A model generated the notes under the pieces. That model did not search any database. It saw nothing but the letters and a program-made list of their open reading frames with translations, and was not told the DNA's origin. Of a DNA stretch of 64,000 nt, positions 35,994 to 45,555 are shown piece by piece; position 1 is the stretch's first letter; each line of letters starts with the position of its first letter. Location: contig JAUTCN010000022.1 in assembly GCA_030673965.1 (NCBI GenBank), positions 1-64,000 on the forward strand, written 5' to 3'. Origin of the DNA: Fusobacterium sp. JB019 (GTDB lineage: Bacteria > Fusobacteriota > Fusobacteriia > Fusobacteriales > Fusobacteriaceae). A program made the translations under genes and the position numbers.

Positions 35994-36595
35994 TGGCTAA
36001 AAATAGATTAAGTATAGTTATAAATGGATTAGTAAAAGAAAATCCAGTATTTGTTTTATTACTAGGGTTATGTCCAACACTAGGAACAACAACTTCTGCA
36101 ATTAACGGTATGTCTATGGGACTTGCTACAACAGCTGTTTTAGTGTGTTCGAATTTTTTAATATCATCAGTAAAGAAATTTATACCAGATAAGGTAAGAA
36201 TTCCAGCGTTCATTATGGTAATAGCCTCTTTAGTTACTGTTGTTCAAATGATGATGGAAGCATATACTCCTGGAATTTATAAAGTTCTAGGTTTGTTTAT
36301 ACCTCTGATAGTTGTTAACTGTATAGTTTTAGGAAGAGCTGAAAGTTTTGCTTCTAAAAATGGAGTTTTTGACTCGTTATTAGATGGATTAGGGTCAGGT
36401 CTTGGATTTACATTAGCTTTAACAATATTAGGATCAATTAGAGAAATTCTAGGAAATGGATCATTATTCAATATTTCTCTTTTCCCAGCTAGCTGGCAAC
36501 CAGCATTAATATTCATATTACCTCCTGGAGGATTTATGACTATAGCTTTTGTTATTGCTTTTCAAAACTATTTAAAACAAAAGAAGGAGGCATAG
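35993..36595 (+). CDS. rnfE: Rnf electron transport complex subunit E
   Basis: A membrane subunit of 200 residues with six predicted helices, homologous to NqrD. Family motifs include NPVFVLLLGLCPTLGTT at the start and LIVVNCIVLGRAESFA in the middle, each with a conserved cysteine thought to help hold an iron centre in the membrane between RnfA and RnfE. It overlaps the rnfG stop by one base and precedes rnfA by four bases. Confidence 0.96.
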   Translation: MAKNRLSIVINGLVKENPVFVLLLGLCPTLGTTTSAINGMSMGLATTAVLVCSNFLISSVKKFIPDKVRIPAFIMVIASLVTVVQMMMEAYTPGIYKVLGLFIPLIVVNCIVLGRAESFASKNGVFDSLLDGLGSGLGFTLALTILGSIREILGNGSLFNISLFPASWQPALIFILPPGGFMTIAFVIAFQNYLKQKKEA

Positions 36596-36599
36596 TTAA

Positions 36600-37184
36600 A
36601 TGGATTTCGGAAAATTATTTAGTATAATTATAACTTCAATCTTTATTCAAAACTATGTTTTTGGTAGAGTATTAGGGATTTGTCCTTATATGGGAGTTTC
36701 TAAAAAAGTAGAATCATCTATTGGGATGGGAATGGCAATTGTATTTGTAATTTCATTATCATCCGCGATAACATGGATTATATATCAATATATGTTAGTA
36801 CCTTTTGGTTTAGAATATCTACAAACAATAATGTTTATATTAATCATTGCTTCTTTAGTTCAATTTGTAGAAATGGCAATTCAAAAATTATCGCCTAATT
36901 TATATAATGCTCTAGGGGTTTATTTACCATTAATAACAACAAATTGTTGTGTATTAGGGGTTGCAATATTAAATATACAAGAAGGATATAATTTTATAGA
37001 AACAGTAGTAAACGGAGCAGGAGCAGCAATTGGTTTTACATTAGCTTTAGTATTACTTGCAGGAATAAGAGAAAGAATGGAATATTCAGATATTCCAGCA
37101 CCTTTCAAAGGTGTTCCAATAGCATTTTTAGCAGCAAGCTTTTTGGCAATTGCATTTATGGGATTTAGTGGAATGAAAATATAA
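36600..37184 (+). CDS. rnfA: Rnf electron transport complex subunit A
   Basis: A membrane subunit of 194 residues, homologous to NqrE and to RnfE, with which it forms an antiparallel pair. Cysteines lie in the twin motifs RVLGICPYMGVSK and LITTNCCVLGVAI, matching those in RnfE. Six helices are predicted. GGAGGC lies just upstream in the end of rnfE. Confidence 0.96.
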   Translation: MDFGKLFSIIITSIFIQNYVFGRVLGICPYMGVSKKVESSIGMGMAIVFVISLSSAITWIIYQYMLVPFGLEYLQTIMFILIIASLVQFVEMAIQKLSPNLYNALGVYLPLITTNCCVLGVAILNIQEGYNFIETVVNGAGAAIGFTLALVLLAGIRERMEYSDIPAPFKGVPIAFLAASFLAIAFMGFSGMKI

Positions 37185-37199
37185 TTTTTGGAGGTCAAA

Positions 37200-38090
37200 A
37201 TGGGTAGTGAAATTTTAATAGCTATGGTAATTCTTGGTGTAACAGGACTTGCAATGGGGCTATTCTTAGCTTTTGCCTCTAAAAAATTTGAGGTTAAAGT
37301 AGATGAAAGAGTTACAAAAATAACAGAATGTTTACCAGGAGCAAACTGTGGTGGTTGCGGATTCCCTGGTTGTGGAGGATATGCAGATGCAGTAGTTAAC
37401 AAAGGAGCTAAGCCAAATTTATGTGCTCCTGGTGGTGCTGGAGTATCTGAAAAAGTAGCAGAAATTATGGGAATGAAAGTTGAAGCTTCAACTGGAGATA
37501 AAATAGTAGCTAAAGTTCTTTGTCAGGGAAATACAAAGAATGCGAATACTAAATATAATTTCAGAGGAGAAATACAAACTTGTGCAGCGGCAAATATTTA
37601 TGCAAATGGAGAAAAAGCATGTTCATATGCATGTTTAGGATTAGGAGATTGTGTAAAAGTTTGTCCAGTAGGTGCTATAAAGGTTGTAGATGGAATAGCT
37701 AGTATAGATGAAGAAAAATGTGTATCTTGTGGTGCATGTAAGAATACTTGTCCTAAAGGAGTTATTGAAATGTTACCTCAAAAAAAATTGGTAACTGTAA
37801 AATGTTCATCTAAGGACAAAGGTGTGGATGCTAGGAAAAATTGTAAGGTAGCATGTATTGGTTGTGGAATGTGTGCAAAGGCATGTCCTAAGGATGCGAT
37901 TATAATAGAGAATAATTTAGCAAAAATAGATCCTGAAAAGTGTATAAATTGTGGTTTATGTGAGCTAAAATGTCCGACTAATGCAATTGTTAACTTAAGA
38001 TTTGAAAGTGGTCACGGAGTAAGAAAAAAGCCAGCGCCTAAAAAGCCAGCATCTAAAAAAGAAGAAGTTAAAGCAGAAAATAAAAAATAG
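37200..38090 (+). CDS. rnfB: Rnf electron transport complex subunit B
   Basis: RnfB accepts electrons from ferredoxin. The 296 residues start with one membrane helix and continue with a DUF-type Fe-S domain (CLPGANCGGCGFPGCGGYADA, shown in part). At least four ferredoxin-like 4Fe-4S motifs follow (CLGLGDCVKVCP, CVSCGACKNTCP, CIGCGMCAKACP, CINCGLCELKCP). This is the long multi-cluster form also seen in Clostridium-type Rnf. The ATG at 37200 is preferred over the in-frame TTG at 37188, because GGAGG (37190-37194) lies between the two. The tail is a Lys/Pro/Ala linker ending NKK, where a tandem repeat begins. Confidence 0.95.
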   Translation: MGSEILIAMVILGVTGLAMGLFLAFASKKFEVKVDERVTKITECLPGANCGGCGFPGCGGYADAVVNKGAKPNLCAPGGAGVSEKVAEIMGMKVEASTGDKIVAKVLCQGNTKNANTKYNFRGEIQTCAAANIYANGEKACSYACLGLGDCVKVCPVGAIKVVDGIASIDEEKCVSCGACKNTCPKGVIEMLPQKKLVTVKCSSKDKGVDARKNCKVACIGCGMCAKACPKDAIIIENNLAKIDPEKCINCGLCELKCPTNAIVNLRFESGHGVRKKPAPKKPASKKEEVKAENKK

Positions 38091-38114
38091 AATAAAAAAT
38101 AGAATAAAAAATAG
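38079..38114 (+). repeat. Three tandem copies of a 12-bp unit across the rnfB stop
   Basis: AATAAAAAATAG repeats at 38079, 38091 and 38103, followed by a partial AATAG. The first copy encodes the last codons (Asn-Lys-Lys-stop). Because the unit is 12 bases, each later copy stays in frame and again reads Asn-Lys-Lys-stop. Replication slippage is the likely origin. Confidence 0.9.
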
Positions 38115-38117
38115 AAT

Positions 38118-38154
38118 AGTGCTAATAGAAGAGTATCTATTAGCACTGTTTTTA
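38118..38154 (+). terminator. Rho-independent terminator of the rnf operon
   Basis: An 11-bp perfect stem AGTGCTAATAG / CTATTAGCACT with loop AAGAGTAT is followed by GTTTTTAT. It lies 28 bases after the rnfB stop. Confidence 0.88.
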
Positions 38155-38160
38155 TGAAGA

Positions 38161-38220
38161 AAAAAAAAATATAAAAAAATGTAAAAAAACCTTTGAAATT
38201 GTTATAAAGTATGATATAAT
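38161..38220 (+). promoter_or_regulatory. Promoter of the S10-spc ribosomal operon, with A-tract upstream region
   Basis: TTGAAA (38193-38198), 16 bases, TATAAT (38215-38220), with TG plus one base before the -10. The 30 bases before the -35 are almost pure A-tracts, like an UP element that binds the alpha subunit. A leader of about 54 nt follows, with an A/T-rich hairpin (TTAATT...AATTAA) before the AAAGGAGGTG site. Confidence 0.8.
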
Positions 38221-38280
38221 CTTTCAGGTGTACAAAGGATATTAATTCTTTTAAATGAAAAAATTAAAGGAGGTGTATAG

Positions 38281-38589
38281 ATGTCTAGCAAATTAAGAAT
38301 CTATTTAAAAGCTTATGATCACATGTTATTAGATCAATCAGCTAAAAAAATAGCGGAGGTAGCACAAAAGTCAGGAGCTGAGATAGCAGGGCCAATGCCA
38401 CTACCTACAAGAATAAAAAAATACACTGTATTAAGATCAGTACATGTAAATAAAGATTCAAGAGAGCAATTTGAGATGAGAGTTCACAGAAGAATGGTAG
38501 AAATAAAAAATTCTACTCAAAAAACTATATCATCATTAACAGCTGTAAATTTACCAGCTGGAGTTGGAATCGAGATTAAACAAGCGTAA
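38281..38589 (+). CDS. rpsJ: 30S ribosomal protein S10
   Basis: S10 is part of the 30S head and also the NusE partner of NusB in antitermination. The 102 residues are full length ([40 protein letters not shown]). First gene of the long ribosomal superoperon. The ribosome-binding site is the strong AAAGGAGGTG. A 168-base non-coding gap separates it from rplC, much longer than the other gaps in the operon. Confidence 0.98.
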   Translation: MSSKLRIYLKAYDHMLLDQSAKKIAEVAQKSGAEIAGPMPLPTRIKKYTVLRSVHVNKDSREQFEMRVHRRMVEIKNSTQKTISSLTAVNLPAGVGIEIKQA

Positions 38590-38757
38590 TTTGAGGCAAA
38601 GTATAATGGCTGATTCTCGGGTAATTTGAAATTAAATATAGGTTGAATCAAATTATCCTTACAGAATAATACAAGTTGACGCTTTTTTTAAAGCAAACTC
38701 GTGGAACCACGAGGTCAAGTTGTCAACCGATATATTATTTGATGGAGGTAAAAAGAA
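38590..38757 (+). ncRNA. Candidate structured leader RNA of rplC-rplD (ribosomal autoregulatory element)
   Basis: The rpsJ-rplC gap folds well on inspection. Hairpin P1 has GGGTAATTTGA (38619-38629) with TCAAATTATCC (38648-38658), one G-U pair, extended by ATTCT/AGAAT (38613-38617/38663-38667). A three-way element follows: outer GTTGAC (38675-38680) with GTCAAC (38722-38727) enclosing GCTTT-TTTT-AAAGC (38681-38694) and CTCGTGG-AA-CCACGAG (38698-38713). The P1 loop GGTTGA (38641-38646) is also complementary to TCAACC (38723-38728), which would form a pseudoknot in competition with the outer stem. The site is 15 bases before GGAGG of rplC. Regulation by L4 or L3 is inferred. Confidence 0.6.
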
Positions 38758-39384
38758 ATGTCAGGAATTTTAGGAAAAAAAATTGGAATGACTCAAATCT
38801 TTGAAGACGGGAAATTTGTTCCAGTAACTGTTGTAGAAGCTGGTCCAAACTATGTTTTACAAAAGAAAGAAGTTGAGACAGAAGGATATGTAGCATTACA
38901 ATTAGGTTTTGATGAGAAAAAAGAAAAAAATTCTACTAAACCAATGATGGGAATATTCAATAAAGCTGGAGTAAAACCATTAAGATTCGTAAGAGAATTA
39001 AAAGTTGAAACAGTTGAAGGATATGAACTTGGACAAGAAATAAAAGCAGATGTTTTAGAAGGTGTTGAATATTTAGACATTACAGGAACATCAAAAGGTA
39101 AAGGAACTGCAGGTGTTATGAAAAGACATAACTTTGGTGGAAATAGAGCAACTCACGGTGTTTCTAGAAACCATAGACTTGGAGGTTCAATAGGACAATC
39201 TTCTTGGCCTGGAAAAGTTTTAAAAGGGTTAAGAATGGCTGGACAATATGGAAATGCTACTGTTACAGTTCAAAACTTAAAAGTAGTTAAATTAGATGTT
39301 GAAAACAATGTAATCTTAGTAAAAGGTGCAGTACCTGGACCTAAAAATGGATACGTTGTATTAAGACCAGCTATAAAAAAATAG
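38758..39384 (+). CDS. rplC: 50S ribosomal protein L3
   Basis: L3 is an early assembly protein near the peptidyl-transferase centre. The 208 residues start MSGILGKKIGMTQIFEDGKFVPVTVVE and include the tip loop FGGNRATHGVSRNHRLGGSIGQ with the usual Gln. Site GGAGG lies 11 bases upstream and at the foot of the structured leader, so translation may be controlled there. rplD follows after 27 bases. Confidence 0.98.
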   Translation: MSGILGKKIGMTQIFEDGKFVPVTVVEAGPNYVLQKKEVETEGYVALQLGFDEKKEKNSTKPMMGIFNKAGVKPLRFVRELKVETVEGYELGQEIKADVLEGVEYLDITGTSKGKGTAGVMKRHNFGGNRATHGVSRNHRLGGSIGQSSWPGKVLKGLRMAGQYGNATVTVQNLKVVKLDVENNVILVKGAVPGPKNGYVVLRPAIKK

Positions 39385-39411
39385 GTTAGTAGAAGTGAAA
39401 GGAGGAAAGAA

Positions 39412-40044
39412 ATGGCAGTTTTAAGCATATATAACTTAGCAGGAGCACAAACTGGAACTGTTGAAGTAAATGATACTATATTTGGAATTGAACCAAATAA
39501 AATAGTACTTCATGAAGTACTTACAGCAGAATTAGCAGCAGCTAGACAAGGAAGTGCAAATACTAAGAACAGATCCGCAGTAAAAGGTGGAGGAAGAAAA
39601 CCTTTTAAACAAAAAGGAACTGGTAGAGCTAGACAAGGAACAATAAGAGCACCACATATGGTTGGTGGAGGAGTTGTTTTTGGACCAACACCTAGAAGTT
39701 ATGAGAAAAAAGTAAATAAAAAAGCTAGAGTGTTAGCTCTTAAATCAGCATTATCAGCTAAATGTGCAAATGGAGATATCGTTGTTTTAGATGGCGTTAT
39801 AGAAGCTCCAAAAACAAAAACTATAATTGAATTAACAAAAGCTTTAGGAGCTACAACAAAACAAATGTTTGTAGTTGATGACTTAACAGAACAGAATGAT
39901 TTTAATTTATTCTTATCTGCAAGAAATTTAGAAAATGCAGTAGTATTTCAACCAAGCGAGTTAGGAATTTACTGGTTACTAAAACAAAATAAAGTTATCA
40001 TTACTAAAGAAGCATTAGCAACAATTGAGGAGGTGCTTGGATAA
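39412..40044 (+). CDS. rplD: 50S ribosomal protein L4
   Basis: L4 lines the exit tunnel; in E. coli it represses its own operon at both transcription and translation. The 210 residues contain the tunnel loop ([35 protein letters not shown], given in part) and a normal C-terminal half. The stop overlaps the rplW start by one base. It is the most likely ligand of the leader upstream of rplC, an inference by analogy. Confidence 0.98.
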   Translation: MAVLSIYNLAGAQTGTVEVNDTIFGIEPNKIVLHEVLTAELAAARQGSANTKNRSAVKGGGRKPFKQKGTGRARQGTIRAPHMVGGGVVFGPTPRSYEKKVNKKARVLALKSALSAKCANGDIVVLDGVIEAPKTKTIIELTKALGATTKQMFVVDDLTEQNDFNLFLSARNLENAVVFQPSELGIYWLLKQNKVIITKEALATIEEVLG

Positions 40045-40328
40045 TGACAGCTTATGAAATTATAAGAAAGCCTCTAATTACTGAGAAAACTGAGCTTCTT
40101 AGAAGAGAGCATAACAAATATACTTTTGAAGTAAATAGAAAAGCAAATAAAATAGAAATAAAAAAAGCGGTAGAAGAAATATTTGATGTAAAAGTAGCAA
40201 ATGTTTCTACATTAAACGTTAAACCTGTAACAAAAAGACATGGTATGAAATTATATAAAACTCAAGCTAAGAAAAAAGCAATTGTTGAATTAGCTTCAGG
40301 AACTATTTCATATTTTAAAGAAATGTAA
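40044..40328 (+). CDS. rplW: 50S ribosomal protein L23
   Basis: L23 sits at the tunnel exit and docks SRP and trigger factor. The 94 residues ([42 protein letters not shown]) are the usual size. It shares one base with the rplD stop, and the GGAGGTG site is inside rplD, so translation is coupled. A 52-base gap follows before rplB. Confidence 0.98.
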   Translation: MTAYEIIRKPLITEKTELLRREHNKYTFEVNRKANKIEIKKAVEEIFDVKVANVSTLNVKPVTKRHGMKLYKTQAKKKAIVELASGTISYFKEM

Positions 40329-40380
40329 TAAAGGATTTAAAGATAGTTATAGGTCTATATTAGATATCGGAGGATTAAGA

Positions 40381-41211
40381 ATGGCTATAAAAGTAATGAA
40401 ACCAACAAGTGATGGAACAAGACACATGTCAAGACTTGTTGTAGAAGGACTAAGTAAAGCAAGACCTGAAAAGTCTTTAACTGTACCTTTAAACTCTGCT
40501 TATGGTAGAGATAATTACGGTCACAGAACAGCAAGAAATAGACAAAAAGGTCATAAAAGATTATACAGAATAATCGATTTTAAAAGAAATAAATTAGATG
40601 TACCTGCAACTGTTGCATCAATAGAATATGATCCAAACAGAACTGCAAACATCGCATTATTACATTATGCTGATGGAGCTAAAGCTTATATATTAGCACC
40701 TAAAGGATTAAAAGCTGGAGACGTTGTATTAAGCGGATCAAAAGCTGAAATCAAACCAGGAAATGCATTAAAATTAAAAGATATGCCAGTAGGAGCTCAA
40801 ATTCATAATGTTGAACTTCAAGTTGGAAGAGGTGGACAATTAGTAAGATCTGCAGGGACTGCAGCTAGACTAGTTGCTAAAGAAGGAACATATTGCCATG
40901 TTGAGTTACCGTCTGGAGAACTTAGATTAGTACATGGTGAATGTATGGCAACTATTGGAGAGGTAGGAAACTCTGAGCATAGCCTAGTATCAATCGGAAA
41001 AGCAGGAAGAAATAGACATATGGGAAGAAGACCTCATGTTAGAGGTTCTGCAATGAACCCTTGTGATCACCCTCATGGTGGAGGAGAAGGTAAAGCTACT
41101 GTAGGTAGAAAATCTCCATTAACTCCTTGGGGTAAACCAGCACTTGGTATTAAAACAAGAGGTAAAAAATCATCTGATAAGTTTATTGTAAGAAGAAGAA
41201 ACGACAAGTAA
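40381..41211 (+). CDS. rplB: 50S ribosomal protein L2
   Basis: L2 is needed for subunit joining and peptidyl transfer. The 276 residues contain [29 protein letters not shown], given in part, with the conserved histidine of that loop. Site CGGAGG upstream. Full length, no anomalies. The next gene rpsS begins 24 bases later. Confidence 0.98.
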   Translation: MAIKVMKPTSDGTRHMSRLVVEGLSKARPEKSLTVPLNSAYGRDNYGHRTARNRQKGHKRLYRIIDFKRNKLDVPATVASIEYDPNRTANIALLHYADGAKAYILAPKGLKAGDVVLSGSKAEIKPGNALKLKDMPVGAQIHNVELQVGRGGQLVRSAGTAARLVAKEGTYCHVELPSGELRLVHGECMATIGEVGNSEHSLVSIGKAGRNRHMGRRPHVRGSAMNPCDHPHGGGEGKATVGRKSPLTPWGKPALGIKTRGKKSSDKFIVRRRNDK

Positions 41212-41235
41212 TTTCGAGAGAGGAGGACATAGGTT

Positions 41236-41508
41236 ATGGCAAGATCGCTTAGAAAAGGGCCTTTTTGTGATCATCACTTAATGAAAAAGGCTGAAGAAGT
41301 AAAAGCAAGTGGAAATTTAAAAACTGTTATAAAAACTTGGTCAAGAAGATCAACAATATTCCCTAGCTTCATAGGGTTAACATTTGGAGTTTATAATGGT
41401 AAAAAACATATACCAGTTTATGTAACAGAACAAATGGTTGGAAATAAATTAGGTGAATTTGCACCTACTAGAACTTACCACGGACATACAAGAGTCGGAG
41501 GAAAGTAA
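41236..41508 (+). CDS. rpsS: 30S ribosomal protein S19
   Basis: S19 is a 30S head protein that contacts the A-site finger and S13. The 90 residues start [18 protein letters not shown] and end [16 protein letters not shown], both typical. The site GAGAGGAGG is upstream. Length is normal. Confidence 0.98.
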   Translation: MARSLRKGPFCDHHLMKKAEEVKASGNLKTVIKTWSRRSTIFPSFIGLTFGVYNGKKHIPVYVTEQMVGNKLGEFAPTRTYHGHTRVGGK

Positions 41509-41556
41509 TAATTAAAATGTTTAAACGATATTAATATAAAAAAGGAGGAGAAACTA

Positions 41557-41889
41557 GTGGAAGTAAAAGCAAGTACTAGATTCGTGAGAATGTCTCCAAG
41601 AAAAGCTAGATTAGTAGCTGACTTAGTGAGAGGAAAATCAGCACTAGAGGCACTTGATATATTAGAATATACAAATAAAAAAGCAGCTAGAATAATAAAG
41701 AAAACTTTAACATCAGCTATAGCAAATGCAACAAATAATGCTAAATTAGATGATGAAAAATTGGTTATATCTACAATGATAATAAACGATGGACCAGCTC
41801 TTAAAAGAATTAGCCCAAGAGCAATGGGAAGAGCTGATATAATTAGAAAACCAACAGCTCATATTATAGTTGGAGTATCTGAAAAGTAG
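41557..41889 (+). CDS. rplV: 50S ribosomal protein L22
   Basis: L22 lines the exit tunnel together with L4. The 110 residues include the beta-hairpin tip segment GPALKRISPRAMGRADIIRKPTAHI, where macrolide-resistance insertions occur in other bacteria; here it is wild type. Start is GTG after AAAGGAGGAG. rpsC follows after 12 bases. Confidence 0.98.
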   Translation: MEVKASTRFVRMSPRKARLVADLVRGKSALEALDILEYTNKKAARIIKKTLTSAIANATNNAKLDDEKLVISTMIINDGPALKRISPRAMGRADIIRKPTAHIIVGVSEK

Positions 41890-41901
41890 GAGGTTAAAAC
41901 T

Positions 41902-42558
41902 GTGGGACAAAAAGTAGACCCTAGAGGATTAAGACTTGGAATAACAAGAACTTGGGACTCTAACTGGTATGCAGACAAAAAGGAATACATTAAGTACTTC
42001 CATGAAGATGTAAAGATCAGAGAGTTCATTAAGAAAAATTATTACCATGCTGGAATAGCAAAAGTAAGCATAGAAAGAACATCACCTTCACATGTTGTAG
42101 TGATAATCAATGCTGCTAAAGCTGGAATAGTAATAGGTAGAAAAGGTTCTGAAATAGAATCAATAAAAGCTAAATTAGAAGCTTTAACTGGTAAAAAAGC
42201 ATTAGTTAAAGTTTTAGAGGTGAAAAACTTCAATAAAAATGCTGTCTTAGTAGCAGAAAATATAGCTGGAGGAATTGAAAGAAGAATTGCGTATAAAAGA
42301 GCAGCTAATCAAGCTATAATGAGAGCTATGAGATCAGGAGCAAAAGGAATCAAAGTTATGATTTCTGGAAGACTAAACGGAGCTGAAATTGCTAGATCTG
42401 AGTGGATGGTTGAAGGTAAAGTGCCTTTACATACATTAAGAGCAGACATAGATTATGCAACAGCAACAGCACATACTACTTATGGAGCATTAGGAATTAA
42501 GGTATGGATATTTAACGGTGAAGTACTTCCAACTAAAAAGGAAGGAGGGGATAAATAA
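41902..42558 (+). CDS. rpsC: 30S ribosomal protein S3
   Basis: S3 forms part of the mRNA entry tunnel. The 218 residues contain the KH domain with GxxG-type [21 protein letters not shown] and the C-terminal domain motif [31 protein letters not shown], given in part. Start is GTG behind AGGAGGT. Typical length. Confidence 0.98.
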   Translation: MGQKVDPRGLRLGITRTWDSNWYADKKEYIKYFHEDVKIREFIKKNYYHAGIAKVSIERTSPSHVVVIINAAKAGIVIGRKGSEIESIKAKLEALTGKKALVKVLEVKNFNKNAVLVAENIAGGIERRIAYKRAANQAIMRAMRSGAKGIKVMISGRLNGAEIARSEWMVEGKVPLHTLRADIDYATATAHTTYGALGIKVWIFNGEVLPTKKEGGDK

Positions 42559-42560
42559 TC

Positions 42561-42983
42561 ATGTTAATGCCTAAAAGAACAAAACATAAAAAAATGTTTA
42601 GAGGAAGAATGAAAGGTTCAGCTAATAGAGGAACTACTGTAGCATTTGGTGACTATGGATTACAAGCTTTAGAGCCTGCTTGGATAACAAACAGACAAAT
42701 AGAAGCGTGTAGAGTAGGAATCAACAGAACATTCCAAAGATCAGGAAAGACATTCATAAGAATATTCCCTGACAAACCAATAACTTCTAGACCAGCTGGT
42801 GTTAGAATGGGTAAAGGTAAAGGAGCTGTAGACGGATGGGTTTCAGTTGTTAAGCCTGGAAAAATAATGTTTGAGGTTGCTGAAGTAACTGATGAATTAG
42901 CAAAAGCAGCGCTAAGAAAAGCAGCTATGAAGCTACCAATTAGATGTAAAATAGTTAAAAGAGAAAATGGCGGTGATAAATAA
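42561..42983 (+). CDS. rplP: 50S ribosomal protein L16
   Basis: L16 contacts the A-site tRNA elbow and is needed late in 50S assembly. The 140 residues begin [19 protein letters not shown], which fits the usual L16 N-terminus, so the first of two nearby ATG codons is chosen (GGAGGGG lies 11 bases before it). The arginine of the [12 protein letters not shown] loop is present. The stop shares a base with the rpmC start. Confidence 0.98.
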   Translation: MLMPKRTKHKKMFRGRMKGSANRGTTVAFGDYGLQALEPAWITNRQIEACRVGINRTFQRSGKTFIRIFPDKPITSRPAGVRMGKGKGAVDGWVSVVKPGKIMFEVAEVTDELAKAALRKAAMKLPIRCKIVKRENGGDK

Positions 42984-43165
42984 TGAAAGCTAAGGATATA
43001 AGAGAAATGTCTAGTGAAGACTTAGTTGTTAAGTGCAAAGAACTTAAAGAAGAATTATTCAATCTAAAATTTCAACTTTCATTAGGACAATTAACTAACA
43101 CTGCTAAAATTAGAGAAGTTAGAAGAGAAATTGCAAGAATGAATACAATATTAAACGAAAGATAA
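42983..43165 (+). CDS. rpmC: 50S ribosomal protein L29
   Basis: L29 is a small coiled-coil protein next to L23 at the tunnel exit. The 60 residues ([52 protein letters not shown] in part) are typical. Starts on the last base of rplP. Confidence 0.97.
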   Translation: MKAKDIREMSSEDLVVKCKELKEELFNLKFQLSLGQLTNTAKIREVRREIARMNTILNER

Positions 43166-43206
43166 TATTTTAGATATAAAGATTCTTAAGAATAGGAGGT
43201 CAAACC

Positions 43207-43458
43207 TTGAGAAACGATAGAAAAGTAAGAGAAGGAATAGTTGTTTCTAATAAAATGGAGAAAACTGTAGTTGTTGCAATAGCTACTATGGATTTACACC
43301 CACTTTATAAAAAGAGAGTTAAAAAAACTACCAAGTTAAAAGCTCATGATGAAAATAATGTAGCTCAAGTTGGTGATAAAGTTAGAATTATGGAAACTAG
43401 ACCTTTATCTAGAGATAAAAGATGGAGATTGGTTGAGGTTTTAGAAAGAGCTAAATAA
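43207..43458 (+). CDS. rpsQ: 30S ribosomal protein S17
   Basis: S17 is a primary 16S rRNA binder with an OB fold. The 83 residues contain [16 protein letters not shown] and [20 protein letters not shown]. Start is TTG after AGGAGGT. Length is normal. Confidence 0.97.
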   Translation: MRNDRKVREGIVVSNKMEKTVVVAIATMDLHPLYKKRVKKTTKLKAHDENNVAQVGDKVRIMETRPLSRDKRWRLVEVLERAK

Positions 43459-43493
43459 AATCCAATATATAAATTTGGAAGGAGGATATTTTA

Positions 43494-43862
43494 ATGGTAC
43501 AACAACAAACTATCCTTAATGTTGCAGACAACTCAGGTGCAAAAAAGATTATGGTAATCAGAGTACTTGGCGGAACTAAGAAAAGATTCGGAAGAATTGG
43601 TGACATAGTTGTAGCATCAGTAAAGGAAGCAATACCTGGTGGTAGCGTTAAAAAAGGTGACATCGTTAAAGCTGTCATTGTAAGAACTAGAAAAGAAACA
43701 AGAAGAGAAGACGGATCATATATAAAATTTGATGATAATGCAGGAGTTGTTATGAATGCTAACAACGAACCTAAGGGAACAAGAATTTTTGGGCCTGTTG
43801 CAAGAGAATTAAGAGCTAAAGGCTTTATGAAAATAGTATCTCTTGCTCCAGAAGTAATATAG
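43494..43862 (+). CDS. rplN: 50S ribosomal protein L14
   Basis: L14 forms an inter-subunit bridge and is the docking site of RsfS. The 122 residues ([52 protein letters not shown], in part) are full length. Site GGAAGGAGG upstream. Confidence 0.98.
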   Translation: MVQQQTILNVADNSGAKKIMVIRVLGGTKKRFGRIGDIVVASVKEAIPGGSVKKGDIVKAVIVRTRKETRREDGSYIKFDDNAGVVMNANNEPKGTRIFGPVARELRAKGFMKIVSLAPEVI

Positions 43863-43878
43863 AGAGGAGGCTAACGAA

Positions 43879-44220
43879 GTGGCTAAACCTAAAATTAAAT
43901 TTGTACCAAATTCTTTACACGTGAAAACAGGAGATACAGTATGTGTTATCTCTGGTAAAGATAAAGGTAAAACTGGAAAAGTATTAAAAGTATTTCCTAA
44001 AAAAGGAAAGATAGTTGTAGAAGGAATTAATGTAGTTACTAAGAACTTAAAACCATCACAAACAAACCCACAAGGTGGAGTTGTAACTAAACCAGCAGCA
44101 ATTTTCTCATGTAAAGTAATGCTTTATGATGAAAAAGCTGGAAAACCAACAAGAGTTGGATATAAATTAGAGAACGGGAAAAAAGTTAGATACTCTAAAG
44201 TGTCTGGGGAAGTTCTATAA
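43879..44220 (+). CDS. rplX: 50S ribosomal protein L24
   Basis: L24 initiates 50S assembly. The 113 residues contain the KOW motif [27 protein letters not shown], in part, at about 15-45. Start is GTG after GAGAGGAGG. No anomalies. Confidence 0.97.
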   Translation: MAKPKIKFVPNSLHVKTGDTVCVISGKDKGKTGKVLKVFPKKGKIVVEGINVVTKNLKPSQTNPQGGVVTKPAAIFSCKVMLYDEKAGKPTRVGYKLENGKKVRYSKVSGEVL

Positions 44221-44238
44221 GAAGGGAGGATAACATAA

Positions 44239-44790
44239 GTGTCTAAATATGTTTCTAGATATCATAAATTATTTGATGAAGTAATCAGAGAAAATTTAAT
44301 GAAAGAATTAGAATTAACAAATATAATGGAATGTCCATCTATGGAAAAAATTATAGTTAATATGGGAGTTGGAGAAGCTACTCAAAATACTAAATTAATG
44401 GACGCAGCAATGAAAGATTTAGCAATTATTACTGGACAAAAACCACTAGAAAGAAGAGCTAAAAAATCAGAAGCTGGATTTAAATTAAGAGAACACCAAG
44501 CAATCGGAGCAAAAGTTACTTTAAGAAAGGAAAGAATGTATGACTTTCTTGATAGATTAGTAAATGTGGTTCTTCCAAGAGTTAGAGACTTTGAAGGAGT
44601 TTCAGCTAAAGCTTTTGATGGAAGAGGAAATTATTCAATTGGTTTAAGAGATCAATTAGTATTTCCTGAAATAGATTTCGATAAAGTAGATAAACTACAA
44701 GGAATGTCTATCACATTAGTATCTTCTGCTAAGACTGATAAAGAAGGAAGAGCTTTACTTAAGGCTTTCGGAATGCCTTTTAAAAAGTAA
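44239..44790 (+). CDS. rplE: 50S ribosomal protein L5
   Basis: L5 binds 5S rRNA and touches P-site tRNA. The 183 residues contain [15 protein letters not shown] and [25 protein letters not shown], in part. Start is GTG after GAAGGGAGGA. Typical size. Confidence 0.98.
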   Translation: MSKYVSRYHKLFDEVIRENLMKELELTNIMECPSMEKIIVNMGVGEATQNTKLMDAAMKDLAIITGQKPLERRAKKSEAGFKLREHQAIGAKVTLRKERMYDFLDRLVNVVLPRVRDFEGVSAKAFDGRGNYSIGLRDQLVFPEIDFDKVDKLQGMSITLVSSAKTDKEGRALLKAFGMPFKK

Positions 44791-44811
44791 TTAGTTAAGG
44801 AGGAGTAAAGA

Positions 44812-45099
44812 ATGGCTAAAAAGTCAATGATCGCTAGAGATGCCAAAAGAGCTGAACTTTGTGATAAATATGCAGCTAAAAGAGCTGAATTAAAGAAAAG
44901 AGTGCTTGAAGGAGATTCTGAAGCTATGTTTGAATTAAATAAGCTTCCAGCTAACTCTTCAGCAGTTAGAAAAAGAAATAGATGTCAACTTGACGGTAGA
45001 CCAAGAGGATTCATGAGAGAATTTGGAATATCTAGAGTTAAGTTTAGACAACTAGCAGGTGCAGGATTAATTCCTGGGATAAAAAAATCATCTTGGTAG
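44812..45099 (+). CDS. rpsN: 30S ribosomal protein S14, zinc-free long form
   Basis: S14 joins the 30S head late in assembly. At 95 residues it is the long form without the four zinc cysteines ([21 protein letters not shown] has only one Cys where short forms have CxxC). It therefore needs no zinc, in contrast to L32 at 50838 in the same window. Site AAGGAGGAG. Ends IKKSSW, the family standard. Confidence 0.97.
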   Translation: MAKKSMIARDAKRAELCDKYAAKRAELKKRVLEGDSEAMFELNKLPANSSAVRKRNRCQLDGRPRGFMREFGISRVKFRQLAGAGLIPGIKKSSW

Positions 45100-45138
45100 A
45101 AAGATGCCATTAGTAATATGGAAGGAGGATTAGAGTAA

Positions 45139-45534
45139 ATGTTTTTAACAGATCCAATCGCAGATATGTTGACAAGAATCAGAAATGCTAATGCAGTAAT
45201 GCATGAGAAAGTTGATATTCCTTATTCTAACTTAAAGTTTAAATTAGCAGAAATACTAAAAGAAGAAGGATATGTAACTAACTATAAAGTTATAACTGAT
45301 GATAATAAGAAAAATATAAGAATATATTTAAAATATGACGGAAAAGATAGAGTAATAAAAGGACTAAAAAGAATTTCTAAACCAGGAAGAAGAGTGTACG
45401 CACAGGTAGATGAATTACCAAGAGTACTTTCTGGATTAGGAATAGCTATAGTATCTACTTCAAAAGGTATTGTTACTGATAGAGTAGCAAGACAAGAAAA
45501 TGTAGGTGGAGAAGTCCTTGCATTCGTATGGTAA
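45139..45534 (+). CDS. rpsH: 30S ribosomal protein S8
   Basis: S8 binds the central 16S domain and represses the spc operon in E. coli at the rplX-rplE boundary. The 131 residues ([49 protein letters not shown]) are standard. Site GGAAGGAGG upstream. Confidence 0.98.
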   Translation: MFLTDPIADMLTRIRNANAVMHEKVDIPYSNLKFKLAEILKEEGYVTNYKVITDDNKKNIRIYLKYDGKDRVIKGLKRISKPGRRVYAQVDELPRVLSGLGIAIVSTSKGIVTDRVARQENVGGEVLAFVW

Positions 45535-45555
45535 TAAACTAGGAGGTGTCCATTA

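Noticed and set aside
37188-37199. Upstream in-frame TTG for rnfB
   Set aside because: It lies directly before GGAGG, which serves the ATG at 37200.
38698-38713. CTCGTGGAACCACGAG resembles the T-box GTGGNACC core
   Set aside because: There is no specifier stem, no terminator alternative and no amino-acid gene downstream; it is a simple hairpin before rplC.
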